This document shows positions 17,851-27,490 of a stretch of 64,000 bases of DNA, piece by piece (position 1 is the stretch's first letter; each line of letters opens with the position of its first letter). The position numbers and the translations under genes were made by a program. The notes beneath the pieces are model-generated. The model saw nothing but the letters and a program-made list of their open reading frames with translations, was not told the DNA's origin and made no database searches. Source of the stretch: an uncultured Bacteroidales bacterium (GTDB lineage: Bacteria; Bacteroidota; Bacteroidia; Bacteroidales; Bacteroidaceae); contig CACZAN010000005.1 of assembly GCA_902779165.1 (NCBI GenBank), forward strand, positions 1 through 64,000, written 5' to 3'.

Positions 17851-20800
17851 TTACTTCACGATAACCTTCTGACCGTTGAGGATGTAAGCACCCTTCGGCA
17901 GGTTGGAGATTGTGTTGAGGTTGCCATTGCCGATCAGACGACCGTCGAGTGTGTAGATGCCACCCTGGCGGTTCACCTTCTGGATAGCAGCGGCGATGCC
18001 GTCTTCGAGGTTTTCATCGAAAGTAATCTTAACGATGGCAGCCTTGCGCAGGAAGCCTTCATTGCCTTCTGCTGTATCGGTGATGTAAACGCGGTTGTCA
18101 CCGGTGGTCGTACCAGAGTTCTTGAAAGCAAGAGCCTTGTCTTCAGTACCAGAACCGATAGCCATGAACTTCACATCAATCGTCTTGCTGTCGAAGGCAC
18201 CCTTCAGGTAGTTCTTGGTCTGAGGAGCATTGACAAGGTCGAGGGTGAAGCTGAACACGGGCATGACGGGATCATACTCGTCACCTTCCTCGGGCATTTC
18301 ACCAGCAGCAACGATGATGAACGGACGGCCGGCAGGAACCGTGGGATCGGTAATCTTAGCGAGGGTTACGCTTACCTGCTCAATAGCTTCATCGGTTGCA
18401 TCAGGAGTGCGCTCAATACTTGCGATGGTCCAGAGGGTTGCCAGTTCAGGAGTCTTCAGCGTTACGGGAACGGGATAGCAGCGGCCGTAGATGTCGCCAG
18501 GAGTGAGGCTCATCTTGTACTCACCACTTGTGGGATAGCCAGCAGCTACGTCTTCAACTTCCTCAACGAAGAAGCTGCCACGACGGCCGTCAGAATCTGT
18601 CCAGCCAGAACCGGTTTCATTACCCCAAGCGCAGAGGACACTCTGGCTCTGAGCCAGGTGCATAGGACTCTTACCGTTGCCTTCGACGGACTTGTTGAAG
18701 AATGCATTCTGACCATAGCCAGAGGGATGCTGGGTGAAGAGGCCGGGCTGGGCACTCAGATAAACACCATTATGGATATAGAGGCCGGTAGCCTTGTTCT
18801 GGATAGCATAGGCGCTGTCGCCGACAGATACGAATCTCCAAAGAGCCATATCGGGATCGGTGAGCTTGTCGAGGTCGATACCGAAGATGGACTTGTCGAT
18901 GATGATGTCTTCCTTGGCGATGGGCTCAATCACGTTACCCATCACATCTTCCTGATTATCATTCTGGCCAAGTACCACTTCCTCTCTCTTAGCAACAGCA
19001 ATGTACTTGCCGAAGAGACCGTAGTTGTAAACTCCGAGGGTATCTTCATCAACAACCCAGTAGTTGGGGAAGTTACCATTCTTATTCCAGCCATACTTGT
19101 CGTATTCAGCCTCGGTACCGAAGCGCAGACGATACCATTTGCCGGTCTTCACCTTGATGGGAGCGTCGGCAATAACCTTCATCTGGGCATTGAGCTGAGC
19201 GTTGAAGGCATCGCTCTGAGCAGGAGTGTAAGCACCTGCTACATCATAAGCCTTGGCATCAGTAAGAATCTTGGTGATGGCGCTGGTGGTGCCTACAGGC
19301 CAGAAGCCGGGATTCGAACCTTCGACAACTTCCTTAATGGATTGCTCTGCCAGTGCGATGGTGTCGCGCAGGGCCTTCGGGTTCACGTAGAGGGCTACGA
19401 AGTCATTGTAAGCCTTCTGCAGCACGAGGTAGTTGGTCTCGTAGTCGAGAGCATCATCTTCGATTTCGCTGAAGTCTGCAACCAGCTGCTCGAGAGTGGT
19501 GGCCACAGAGCCCATGGCAATATACTGCGACTGGGGATTCTCTACATCGTAGCACAGCTGAATCTCGGAGAGGTGGAAGAAGGCGCTACCGGCGTTGTTC
19601 TGCTCATTGTAGAAGCGGATATACTTGTAGCCCTTGGTTTCGAAGAGGTCAGACTTGAAGGACTCCTTCTGGTTGGAGGAATTCCAGGGGCTCTCGAAGG
19701 TGGCGAGTTCCTCGCAGTCGTCGTACGTAGCCTCTTCGTCGTTGGTGCCCATGAACGACCAGTTAGTGATCTGGTTGTTGTTGGTGTCGCGGCGAGTAAA
19801 TCTCATGTAGATCTGCTGAGCTGAATCAAAGCCCTCGGGCATTTCAACCTGCAGATAGTGTTTGCCATCGGGATACTCCTTGCCTTCGGAGGCAGACCAT
19901 ACGCTGTGCCAGTAAGTGGTGATGTCACCATCGATCAGCACACCGTCGCTGAGGTTACCGCCGTCCTTGTTGCCAAGGTCATTCTGGCTGAACGGACTGC
20001 TAAACTGAGAAGCCTCGGTGATGAGGTTCACCTGATGCACGTCCTTGGCAACTTCGATCATACCGGGAGCGGCCTTCATCATCATCTTGAAGTCGTCGAC
20101 CCAGACATCCTTATTCTTATAAGGTTCAAAATCTGCAATAATCTGAGCTGCCTCGTCAGCAGGAACTGCCTCGAAGAACCACTCAGAGGCACCACAGGTA
20201 GGAGCACTATAGCTGGTAGACCAGCCTACGAGGTAACCGTTATTGCCATTACCATCGCTGTGACCATTCTGATGGAGATAGAAGAAGTCATTAGCAGGCT
20301 GAGTAGCCAAGCGGATGTTGACATAGGCGCGCTCGTAGTCGATATCGTATCCTGCAGCATCGAAGGCCAGCAGCGTATCGGCATAAGCCGGATCGGTGGT
20401 CATTTCCACATTGGTGCTGCGGGCAACTTTCATGAAGCGGCCGTCGTTGTACATGTTCACGATATCATAGGTGCTGTCGCTCTTGATCTCAATTTTCCAG
20501 AGAGCCTGGATATTATCGGTCAACTCGTCGAAGTCAGGAGTACCCCAGATACCCCAGATCTTACCTTCGTTACGATAACCCATCATATACTTGTCACCAG
20601 TGAAGTATTCCAGACCGGCACGGATGCGGTAGTAGCCGCTGCCTGCAGGCATATCCTTACTCCGGAACGGAACCTTCGTGGGAGCAATAGCCTCGGCGGT
20701 CTTAACGATGAGCTCGCGAACCTCATTCATCTTTTCTGCTGTATCTACATCAGGATCAATCGCGACGTATGCATCCAGAGCCAACAAGAAATCATCATAG

Positions 20801-21552
20801 GCCTGCTGACTGTACTGACCCGGGTTTTCGCCCAGACAATCCATATAAGAATCCTGATATGGCTGATACTTTTTATAAGCAGCTTCCAAATCTAACCAGG
20901 CAGCTTCATTATCGGACATCTTTGTAACTGGATAGATGTTGAAGTCGCCGATGTGGAAATAACCGCGAGTGCCGTAGTCGCCGGTACCAGTTTCCTTCTC
21001 AGAATAGAAACGGAGGTACATGTATCCACCGGTCTTGAAAGGAGTGGACATGCAGACATCGAGCTTACTCGTGAACGGAGTCTCGATATAAGCGAGTTCC
21101 TCGCAATCAGCCTTTTCTGCCTCGGGATCGTCGGTACCCATCACCAGCCATTCGGTGGTGTGGTCGTTGTCGGCATTTGTACGACGGGCATAAACAAATG
21201 CGATTAATGTCTCTTCATCGATTCCGTCAGGCATCTCTACCTGAAGGTAATGGGTTCCGCCGTCTACATTACCGCCTCTCCACACGCTGTGCCAGAATGT
21301 GTCGTATTTACCATCGAGAAGCACACCGTCAGAAAGGTTGCCGCCATCGGGATTACCTAAGTCATTCTGACTAAAGGGGCTGCTGAACTGCTCAGCATCA
21401 GTAATGAGCGGATTCTCGTGGTCAACTGTGTAGCCGTCGCGAGAAATCTTGTCCCATTCAAACTGGTTTTCCAGATTAATGTCTTGTGCAAACGTATTCG
21501 TGCTGAAAAACAGCCCAAACAACGCTGCAAGAAGTAGGTACATTTTCTTCAT
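17851..21552 (-). CDS. Large secreted discoidin-like protein, paralogue A
   Basis: This exported protein of 1,233 residues starts with a signal peptide (MKKMYLLLAALFGLFFSTNTFAQ); the frame is open to 21627, but this start fits a leader. Two regions, about residues 45-205 and 510-670, share FSSPFSQNDLGN.DGGNLSDGVL.DG and YLQVEMP and resemble F5/8 type C (discoidin) carbohydrate-binding domains. The C-terminus has GGIYTLDGRLIGNGNLN and ends NGQKVIVK, like type IX secretion tails of Bacteroidetes. No catalytic domain is recognised. It is a tandem paralogue of the next gene. Surface binding of glycans is inferred. Confidence 0.85.
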   Translation of the reverse strand: MKKMYLLLAALFGLFFSTNTFAQDINLENQFEWDKISRDGYTVDHENPLITDAEQFSSPFSQNDLGNPDGGNLSDGVLLDGKYDTFWHSVWRGGNVDGGTHYLQVEMPDGIDEETLIAFVYARRTNADNDHTTEWLVMGTDDPEAEKADCEELAYIETPFTSKLDVCMSTPFKTGGYMYLRFYSEKETGTGDYGTRGYFHIGDFNIYPVTKMSDNEAAWLDLEAAYKKYQPYQDSYMDCLGENPGQYSQQAYDDFLLALDAYVAIDPDVDTAEKMNEVRELIVKTAEAIAPTKVPFRSKDMPAGSGYYRIRAGLEYFTGDKYMMGYRNEGKIWGIWGTPDFDELTDNIQALWKIEIKSDSTYDIVNMYNDGRFMKVARSTNVEMTTDPAYADTLLAFDAAGYDIDYERAYVNIRLATQPANDFFYLHQNGHSDGNGNNGYLVGWSTSYSAPTCGASEWFFEAVPADEAAQIIADFEPYKNKDVWVDDFKMMMKAAPGMIEVAKDVHQVNLITEASQFSSPFSQNDLGNKDGGNLSDGVLIDGDITTYWHSVWSASEGKEYPDGKHYLQVEMPEGFDSAQQIYMRFTRRDTNNNQITNWSFMGTNDEEATYDDCEELATFESPWNSSNQKESFKSDLFETKGYKYIRFYNEQNNAGSAFFHLSEIQLCYDVENPQSQYIAMGSVATTLEQLVADFSEIEDDALDYETNYLVLQKAYNDFVALYVNPKALRDTIALAEQSIKEVVEGSNPGFWPVGTTSAITKILTDAKAYDVAGAYTPAQSDAFNAQLNAQMKVIADAPIKVKTGKWYRLRFGTEAEYDKYGWNKNGNFPNYWVVDEDTLGVYNYGLFGKYIAVAKREEVVLGQNDNQEDVMGNVIEPIAKEDIIIDKSIFGIDLDKLTDPDMALWRFVSVGDSAYAIQNKATGLYIHNGVYLSAQPGLFTQHPSGYGQNAFFNKSVEGNGKSPMHLAQSQSVLCAWGNETGSGWTDSDGRRGSFFVEEVEDVAAGYPTSGEYKMSLTPGDIYGRCYPVPVTLKTPELATLWTIASIERTPDATDEAIEQVSVTLAKITDPTVPAGRPFIIVAAGEMPEEGDEYDPVMPVFSFTLDLVNAPQTKNYLKGAFDSKTIDVKFMAIGSGTEDKALAFKNSGTTTGDNRVYITDTAEGNEGFLRKAAIVKITFDENLEDGIAAAIQKVNRQGGIYTLDGRLIGNGNLNTISNLPKGAYILNGQKVIVK

Positions 21553-21656
21553 ACTACTAAAGTTAATTAAAAGGGTTAATAAAGATTTTACTGATTTCAC
21601 GTTCATTTGCTGTCTATTCGTGCCCATTTACGGACATTTTGCCTACATTGCGAGTG

Positions 21657-21664
21657 CAAATATA
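21657..21664 (-). promoter_or_regulatory. -7 box of paralogue A
   Basis: TATATTTG on the minus strand lies about 105 bp upstream of the ATG. It would give a long 5' leader, as seen also for paralogue B. The -33 box is not clear. Confidence 0.45.
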
Positions 21665-21682
21665 GGTGGATTGCCCGAAACG

Positions 21683-21718
21683 TTTAACGCCCCACGTGTT
21701 AAAATCGCGGGGCGTTAA
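21683..21718 (-). terminator. Hairpin between the two discoidin-like genes
   Basis: The stem TTAACGCCCC / GGGGCGTTAA lies 70 bp past the stop codon of paralogue B. The T-run (TTTTTT) is on the plus-strand side, so bidirectional use or a minor role are both possible. Confidence 0.55.
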
Positions 21719-21789
21719 GATTTTTTAACTAAAAGCGGCCTTTCTAAGCCAATTCAAAGCCGACGAAGGGGCTAACAAATGGGTTTAGA

Positions 21790-24700
21790 TCACTTCACCA
21801 TGACTTTTGCACCATTTATGATGTAAACGCCCTTGCCAAGCGAGCGGAGATCATTGAGATTACCGTTGCCGATGAGACGGCCGTCGAGGGTGTAGATGGC
21901 ACCACGCTGGCTGATTTTGGAAAGGGTGGCGGCAATGCTGTCAGGATGATCAGTGCTGATGACAAAAGTTATCTCATCGGCAGTAGTCACGGTCTCATCG
22001 GACACGATGTATGCGGTGTTGGCCGCGATGGTGCCGCTCATGAAATTAGTGACGACAAAGCCGTTGCCCTGCGGGAGGATGTAGCCCGACCCGAGGTCCT
22101 GAGAGATGAAGGTGCCCTTCAACGGACGTTCGGTCTGCGGCTTGGTAACGAACTCATAACCATGCTTGAATGTAACAGGAGCTACTTCAGCTTCTGCATC
22201 ATAATCATCCGTGTCTCCGTTGAGGTAGAGGAATGGACGGCCAGCGCTGGCTTCCTCAATGGGCTGCAGGGTGATTTCCTTGCCACTGATGCTGAGTACA
22301 TCGTACATCTGGCCATCTGCGACTGCAATGTTTACAGGATAGCAGAAGGAATAGAACTCACCCACACGAATATCCTGCTGGTACGCAGAGCCGTCGTAGC
22401 CTGCGGCTACACTTTCCACCTCCTCGATATAGAGTCCACTGCGGCTGCCGGGCGTGTAGGCATTCCAGGTCACCAGCTGGTTGAAGCTGCGGGCTGCATG
22501 GAGGTTGTTCTGCACATCACCTGTCAGACTCCTGGAGGCGATGATGTTCTGTCCGTAGCCGATAGGACTTACGTTAAAGAGCGAAGGTTGCACGTTGAGG
22601 AGCACACCACCAGAGGTACCGGAAGCTTTCAGGAAGAGACCTGTAGCTTTGTTCTGAAGAGCATAGGCACTGTCGCCGACTGCTACAAACCGGAACAATG
22701 AGTAGTCCTTATTCTCGATATCTTCGTCAGCATCGAGGAAGACAGGTTGTCCAATACGCACAGTCTCGCCGTCTATAGGTTCAATATAATGGACGCCCTC
22801 CTCAGTTCTGTAGGCAGCAACAGCAACATACTTGCCCCAAAGAGCCTCATCGGTTTCCACCTCATCGCCATTGACGACAGCGGCTCCGGCTTCTTTGTCC
22901 CATCCATACGTCTCAAACTCTGTCTCAGTACCGAAACGGATGCGATACCACTTGCCAGTTTCTATACCGATAGCAGCAGCCATAATGTCGTCGGCCTGCT
23001 GACGAAGGGTCTGGATATATCTCGTGCTTGTCTCTTCCAGATAGACACCGGCTTCATCATAAGCCTTAGCATCAGACACCGTCTTGGCAAGTGCTGCGCC
23101 TACGTTGGCATCTTTCCAGAAACCGGGCTGTGTGCCAACCACAATTCCATCGGCAAGATTCTCGACAGAAGCAAGCACCTCGCGCAGTTCTGCGGGATCT
23201 ACATACTTGGCCACAAAGGCATCATACGCCTCCTTCAAGGTGTTGTAGTCTGCTTCCTCGATATCTGAAATATCCTTATTAGCTTGACTCACAAGCACAG
23301 CTTCCAGGTTCTTCGATGCCTCGCCCATCAGCGCATACTGTGAAGTGGGATTGACCTTGGCCTCATAGAGTTGGAACTCGCTGACGTGACCGTAGCCGCG
23401 CCCTGTTGTCGTTCCATCGATGTAGAAGCGGAGATGCTCGTAGCCCTTGGTGTCAAAGAGGGATGTACTGATGGTTTCAGTATTGCTGCCAAAAGGTGTT
23501 TCGAGGCTGGCCAGTTCTTCCCAGTCCTCATCATCGGCCTCAGGATCATTGCTGCCGAAAACACCCCAAAGTGTGATGTGGTCGTTAGCAACGGCACGGC
23601 GAGTGATGGTCATACGCACCAACTCATTGGTGGGTTCATTGAGGGCCACCTGGAGGTAGTGGGTATGATTATCCACAGAGGATGACCAGTCTGAATGCCA
23701 ATAGGTTGCGGCATTGCCGTCGATCAGGTTGTCGATGCTGCCTTCACGAGTCTCTGTCCAAGGAGAACTGAATTGACTGTTCTCGGTAATGAGCGGGGTG
23801 AGAATATAGTCCTTAGCCTTCTCCAAAGCTGCAGTGGCATCGGTCTTCAACTGATTGTACTCGGCCTCGAAGGCTTTGCGTGCCTTAATAGGTTCATAGG
23901 CGGCAATGATAGCAGCAGCCTCGTTCTCAGGCACGGCTTCCAGAATCCATTCCGAAGCGGCAGGAGTCGTCGTGTTGTAATTATAAGTGGAATAGTAGCC
24001 CACAATATATCCACTCGTTCCTTTGCCGCTGTTGTGGCTGTTCTGATGGAGATAGAGACCTTCAGCTCCGTCCTGAGTGGATACGCGGATATTGACGAGA
24101 GTCACTCCGTCTACAGTCGTGACAGGATCGAAAGCCATCAGGTTCTCTGAGGCTGGATCCATCGTCGGAGTCTTGCTAATGCTAACATTGTTGAAGCGGC
24201 CATCGTGATACATACTCTGTACATCGAAGTAGCCGTCCTTGTTCGTCACCTTCCAAAGCGTCATAGCGCGATCCTCTACATCTTCGTCATCGGGGGTGGC
24301 CCAGATGGCACAGAGTGTGCCATTGGAATTGTAGCCCATCATGTACTTGACCACATCCTCATCTTCGTTGCTATAAATCATAGCTGCGCGGAAACGGTAG
24401 TAACCATCGGCGACAGGATAGGTCATCACCTTCGATGCAACAACCGCTTCGTAGGTGTCGAGGATATCCTGCGTCAGTTTCTTGACGGAAGCGATTTCTG
24501 CTTCTGTACTGCTTTTATCGACATTTCCGGCAATGCCCTTGTTCAGCGCATCATAGAAAGCAATGACCTCAGCCTCACCGTAAAGGCCCGGCTCTGTTCC
24601 AATCTTGAAATAGCTTTCATCCAAGGTTTCGGCATAATACGCCATATACTTGTCGATTGTAGCTGTCAGTTCGTCCCAGGCGAGATCCAGAGGAGATTTT

Positions 24701-25233
24701 GGCTTCAGTACTACAACGAAGTTGCTGGTGTTGGCAAAGGTAGGGCTTCCGCCCAAGGTGGAAACAGTGAAGATAAATTCGTCTTCAGACATGTCTGTTG
24801 CTTCGATATGTTCTGCCTCCGTAGTACTGTAGCATTCCACAACCTCGTCATCCGGGAAGGTGATGGATACACCCTGGTCGTTGGCACAGACGAAGTCGAA
24901 GCTAACCTCGGCAATCTGGTATCCGTCGGTAGCTCTGAGGTGGTAGTTCTCAGAGGTCGTGGAACCACCGAGAGAGTTGTAGAACTGAATGTCTGTCTTG
25001 TTAGGAGCATAATAGGCCATATTATTATTGTGGCCTCCGCTGGCGTTCGTGTGTTCGATGATGAGGGAAGGGGAGCCGTAAGATTCCCATCTCGAGGCCC
25101 AGGTCTTGTTAGAATTGGCGGCCGTCCAGTCACCAGTTCTGTTATTCACCTCGATGGTAACAGCTTCGTCTTGCGCCACGGCAGTAGCACACAGAGCCAT
25201 CATCATGAACAGAAATGTGTAGATTTTCTTCAT
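21790..25233 (-). CDS. Large secreted discoidin-like protein, paralogue B
   Basis: This exported protein of 1,147 residues has a signal peptide (MKKIYTFLFMMMALCATAVAQ). A discoidin-like region at about 485-640 has LIDGNAATYWHSDWSS and HYLQVAL. The segments around GKWYRIRFGTE and DYSLFRFVAVGDSAYALQNKATGL are shared with paralogue A. The tail GAIYTLDGRLIGNGNLN...NGAKVMVK is a type IX-secretion-like sorting signal. An N-terminal domain of about 150 residues is different from paralogue A. No enzyme motif is seen. It has its own promoter (25287-25317) and probable terminator, so the pair is not necessarily one transcript. Confidence 0.85.
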   Translation of the reverse strand: MKKIYTFLFMMMALCATAVAQDEAVTIEVNNRTGDWTAANSNKTWASRWESYGSPSLIIEHTNASGGHNNNMAYYAPNKTDIQFYNSLGGSTTSENYHLRATDGYQIAEVSFDFVCANDQGVSITFPDDEVVECYSTTEAEHIEATDMSEDEFIFTVSTLGGSPTFANTSNFVVVLKPKSPLDLAWDELTATIDKYMAYYAETLDESYFKIGTEPGLYGEAEVIAFYDALNKGIAGNVDKSSTEAEIASVKKLTQDILDTYEAVVASKVMTYPVADGYYRFRAAMIYSNEDEDVVKYMMGYNSNGTLCAIWATPDDEDVEDRAMTLWKVTNKDGYFDVQSMYHDGRFNNVSISKTPTMDPASENLMAFDPVTTVDGVTLVNIRVSTQDGAEGLYLHQNSHNSGKGTSGYIVGYYSTYNYNTTTPAASEWILEAVPENEAAAIIAAYEPIKARKAFEAEYNQLKTDATAALEKAKDYILTPLITENSQFSSPWTETREGSIDNLIDGNAATYWHSDWSSSVDNHTHYLQVALNEPTNELVRMTITRRAVANDHITLWGVFGSNDPEADDEDWEELASLETPFGSNTETISTSLFDTKGYEHLRFYIDGTTTGRGYGHVSEFQLYEAKVNPTSQYALMGEASKNLEAVLVSQANKDISDIEEADYNTLKEAYDAFVAKYVDPAELREVLASVENLADGIVVGTQPGFWKDANVGAALAKTVSDAKAYDEAGVYLEETSTRYIQTLRQQADDIMAAAIGIETGKWYRIRFGTETEFETYGWDKEAGAAVVNGDEVETDEALWGKYVAVAAYRTEEGVHYIEPIDGETVRIGQPVFLDADEDIENKDYSLFRFVAVGDSAYALQNKATGLFLKASGTSGGVLLNVQPSLFNVSPIGYGQNIIASRSLTGDVQNNLHAARSFNQLVTWNAYTPGSRSGLYIEEVESVAAGYDGSAYQQDIRVGEFYSFCYPVNIAVADGQMYDVLSISGKEITLQPIEEASAGRPFLYLNGDTDDYDAEAEVAPVTFKHGYEFVTKPQTERPLKGTFISQDLGSGYILPQGNGFVVTNFMSGTIAANTAYIVSDETVTTADEITFVISTDHPDSIAATLSKISQRGAIYTLDGRLIGNGNLNDLRSLGKGVYIINGAKVMVK

Positions 25234-25286
25234 AAGTTAATGTTATTAGTTAGTAAATAGTATGTGCTATCATCATATAGCGGGGG

Positions 25287-25317
25287 CAAAGGTAATGATA
25301 AACAAACAAAAAACAAA
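25287..25317 (-). promoter_or_regulatory. Promoter of paralogue B
   Basis: On the minus strand TTTG (25314-25317) and TACCTTTG (25287-25294) are 19 bp apart, matching the Bacteroidetes consensus. The leader would be about 45 bases. Confidence 0.7.
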
Positions 25318-25327
25318 GGAAAAGTAA

Positions 25328-25358
25328 ATGCCCCGAGGCAAAAAAGCTCAGGGCATTA
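25328..25358 (-). terminator. Terminator of the DUF4954 gene
   Basis: The stem AATGCCC(C)GAG(G)C and its partner around an A6/T6 loop lies about 25 bp past the DUF4954 stop codon. On the minus strand it is followed by a T-rich stretch (ACTTTTCCTTTG). Confidence 0.7.
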
Positions 25359-25383
25359 AAGATTATTAACTAAATCGGACTAC

Positions 25384-27378
25384 TTACAAAGATTCAAGCA
25401 TGGCGATAATGCGGTCGCCGAGGGCACTCTTGCGTTCAATGTGTGCCTGCACCTCTGTGACGAAGGGATTGGTCTCGAATTCACCACGAACCTGCTCGAA
25501 GTCTGCCTCTACCGTGTGGCGGCTGGCACCATCGAAGCCAAAGCCCGTGCGGGCAGAAAGTGAAAACTCCTTCTTAGCGTCGGCGTAGAGCATACGGTCG
25601 AGTTTGACGACACTCTCCTTCCACTCCCGAACGATAGCTATGAGGTCCTCTATCGTGATGCGATCGTCAGTAAGCTGATAGTATTCAAGTATCTTCTCAT
25701 AGGCCCAAGTCCATTCGAGCTCATAGTAGTCTGCGTGCAAGGAGCGCAGGGCTGCATCAAATTCTGCCTGACTGTTGCATCGCCCGGTCTCCACATCATC
25801 GAGGAGGGACTTGATAGCCTCCTTGGGGGCAATGAGTCCTGCCAGATCCACCCACTGTCCCAGCCCGGACTTCGTGGTCGGTTTTATGCCCTCGAGCAGG
25901 CTTTCGACGCTGGAACAGTCAATTTTCTCGAGGCGGGAGATCAGGCTGTTGCCAAGGAATTTTTGGATACCTATACGATAGAGTTCCTGACCGCGATGCA
26001 GAGAGCTGTTGCTGATCTTTGCGCTTTGGTAAGCATAGACATCGCTGGTGGCGCCGCTGAGTTGCTCCAGTTCATTAAGGATATAAAGTCCGTGGAACAT
26101 CTTATCAATCGTGTAGGGCGAGAGGAGGTTGAAGTTCACCTGATCCAGCCTCCCCTCAGGTACTCGGCGGTCGCGCTTCGGCCACTTTTGGGCATCGCGC
26201 ACGGTACCCACGGAACGGAGATTAACAGCTGGTGCGAGGTAGGTCTCACCATTCTTCTCAATCAGGTAGGAGAAAGGAAGCAGGGAGGTATCGGGATTGG
26301 AGGTATGGCGACCCATGACGAGTGAGAAAGCTCCAATACGTGCCGGCCAGAGGATGTAACTGTCCGAAGATGTCTTGGCGCCGCGCTCCAACGCTCCCTG
26401 ATGAATGGGACCAAGCTTGTACATATGGTTGCTCTGGTTCGAACCCGAGCCGGCATTCATGAAGGAGAAGAGCCCTGCTATGAGGAGGGTACTCTTATGA
26501 TGGGTGACAGTAAAAGGACCAGCAAAAATTGCGCAGGCCTCACCATTTTCCTCCTGGCAGTTGCAGAAGAAAAGGCTGTCAGAAGCAGAATAGCTATGGC
26601 CAAGAGTACAAGCCTGACCCACATAAACGCGGGTGAGGGTGGTGCAGTCTTCCACTGTAGAGCCGTCCTGAATGATAAAGTCATCACAGATGACACCGTA
26701 GCCGATATGTATTGGTGCCTCGCGGCGGCTGTTCAGAGTGCCATTCTTCAGTCGTCCGGCACCTTCCACCTTCGCATACGCGCCCACGTACATATTTTTA
26801 ATATAACCGGTATCTACGATGGTACAGTGGTGACGGATGACACCTCTCATGGAAGTCTGTTCCTCTGTGCGCTGTGCTGCAAATTGCTTCAGACGGTCGA
26901 TGAGGAGGGGACGATGACGGTAGAAGGCTTCGAGATACGCCTCGTGAGCCGTTAAGCGGTCATGAATGGTAACTTCTCGTCCGCCCGTCTCATTCAGTAC
27001 AGCTACTTCCACTCCGTTACCAAAGCTGGTGGGTCCGTCGCAGAGGATGATATCCACGTTCTCAATGAAGCAGTCGTTCTCGATATCGTAGTTTGCAATA
27101 TAGTTCTTGATGTTCTCGATGCAACAATCGTCGCCGATGGTGACATTGTGCAAGGTGGCGTTGAAGATACCGGAATGCTTATGCATGCCGCCAGCCATTT
27201 CGAAGCTCTTCAGGAAGCGGCCCAGACGGATCTCGCCGGAGAAGCGTGTGCCTCGAATGTATTTCAAACTGACTTCGTCGGTGATATAGACAGTGCTCCA
27301 ATCATCGGCCGAACAACCTTGTTCTTGCAACTTGCAAATCTCATCTGCGCTCAGTTGCCTGATCATTTTGGGTTCCAT
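25384..27378 (-). CDS. DUF4954 protein (left-handed beta-helix)
   Basis: This cytoplasmic protein has a central hexapeptide-repeat, left-handed beta-helix region (about residues 70-400, with VEDCTTLTRVYVGQACTLGHS and GARIGAF-like turns), as in acyl- and nucleotidyltransferases of the GlmU type, and a helical C-terminal part. The segment SGSNQSNHMYKLGPIHQGALERG is a family hallmark. The frame is open to 27435, but a -7 box (TACTTTTG, 27407-27414) lies inside the extra N-terminus, so the ATG at 27378 (MEPKMIRQL) is chosen, giving 664 residues. The reaction is unknown. Confidence 0.85.
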   Translation of the reverse strand: MEPKMIRQLSADEICKLQEQGCSADDWSTVYITDEVSLKYIRGTRFSGEIRLGRFLKSFEMAGGMHKHSGIFNATLHNVTIGDDCCIENIKNYIANYDIENDCFIENVDIILCDGPTSFGNGVEVAVLNETGGREVTIHDRLTAHEAYLEAFYRHRPLLIDRLKQFAAQRTEEQTSMRGVIRHHCTIVDTGYIKNMYVGAYAKVEGAGRLKNGTLNSRREAPIHIGYGVICDDFIIQDGSTVEDCTTLTRVYVGQACTLGHSYSASDSLFFCNCQEENGEACAIFAGPFTVTHHKSTLLIAGLFSFMNAGSGSNQSNHMYKLGPIHQGALERGAKTSSDSYILWPARIGAFSLVMGRHTSNPDTSLLPFSYLIEKNGETYLAPAVNLRSVGTVRDAQKWPKRDRRVPEGRLDQVNFNLLSPYTIDKMFHGLYILNELEQLSGATSDVYAYQSAKISNSSLHRGQELYRIGIQKFLGNSLISRLEKIDCSSVESLLEGIKPTTKSGLGQWVDLAGLIAPKEAIKSLLDDVETGRCNSQAEFDAALRSLHADYYELEWTWAYEKILEYYQLTDDRITIEDLIAIVREWKESVVKLDRMLYADAKKEFSLSARTGFGFDGASRHTVEADFEQVRGEFETNPFVTEVQAHIERKSALGDRIIAMLESL

Positions 27379-27406
27379 ATTTTCGTTTTGTAAGGGATTT
27401 CGGGCG

Positions 27407-27414
27407 CAAAAGTA
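27407..27414 (-). promoter_or_regulatory. -7 box of the DUF4954 gene
   Basis: TACTTTTG on the minus strand lies 29 bp upstream of the chosen ATG. A TTTG is present but only 12 bp further upstream, which is too close for a standard -33 box. Confidence 0.5.
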
Positions 27415-27456
27415 CAGAAAAAGGCGCAAAGTCATTGCACTTTGACAAATATTTCT

Positions 27457-27464
27457 TACTTTTG
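27457..27464 (+). promoter_or_regulatory. -7 box of the methyltransferase-like gene
   Basis: TACTTTTG lies 27 bp before the ATG at 27491. It is divergent from the DUF4954 promoter about 45 bp away. The nearest TTTG (27441) is 12 bp upstream, as in the divergent partner. Confidence 0.5.
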
Positions 27465-27490
27465 CAGCCGAAAAACGTAATTTTTTGCCA

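Noticed and set aside
27427-27444. TTTG motifs 12 bp from the -7 boxes as -33 elements of the divergent promoters
   Set aside because: The usual spacing is 19-20 bp; these are too close to be counted, so only the -7 boxes are reported.
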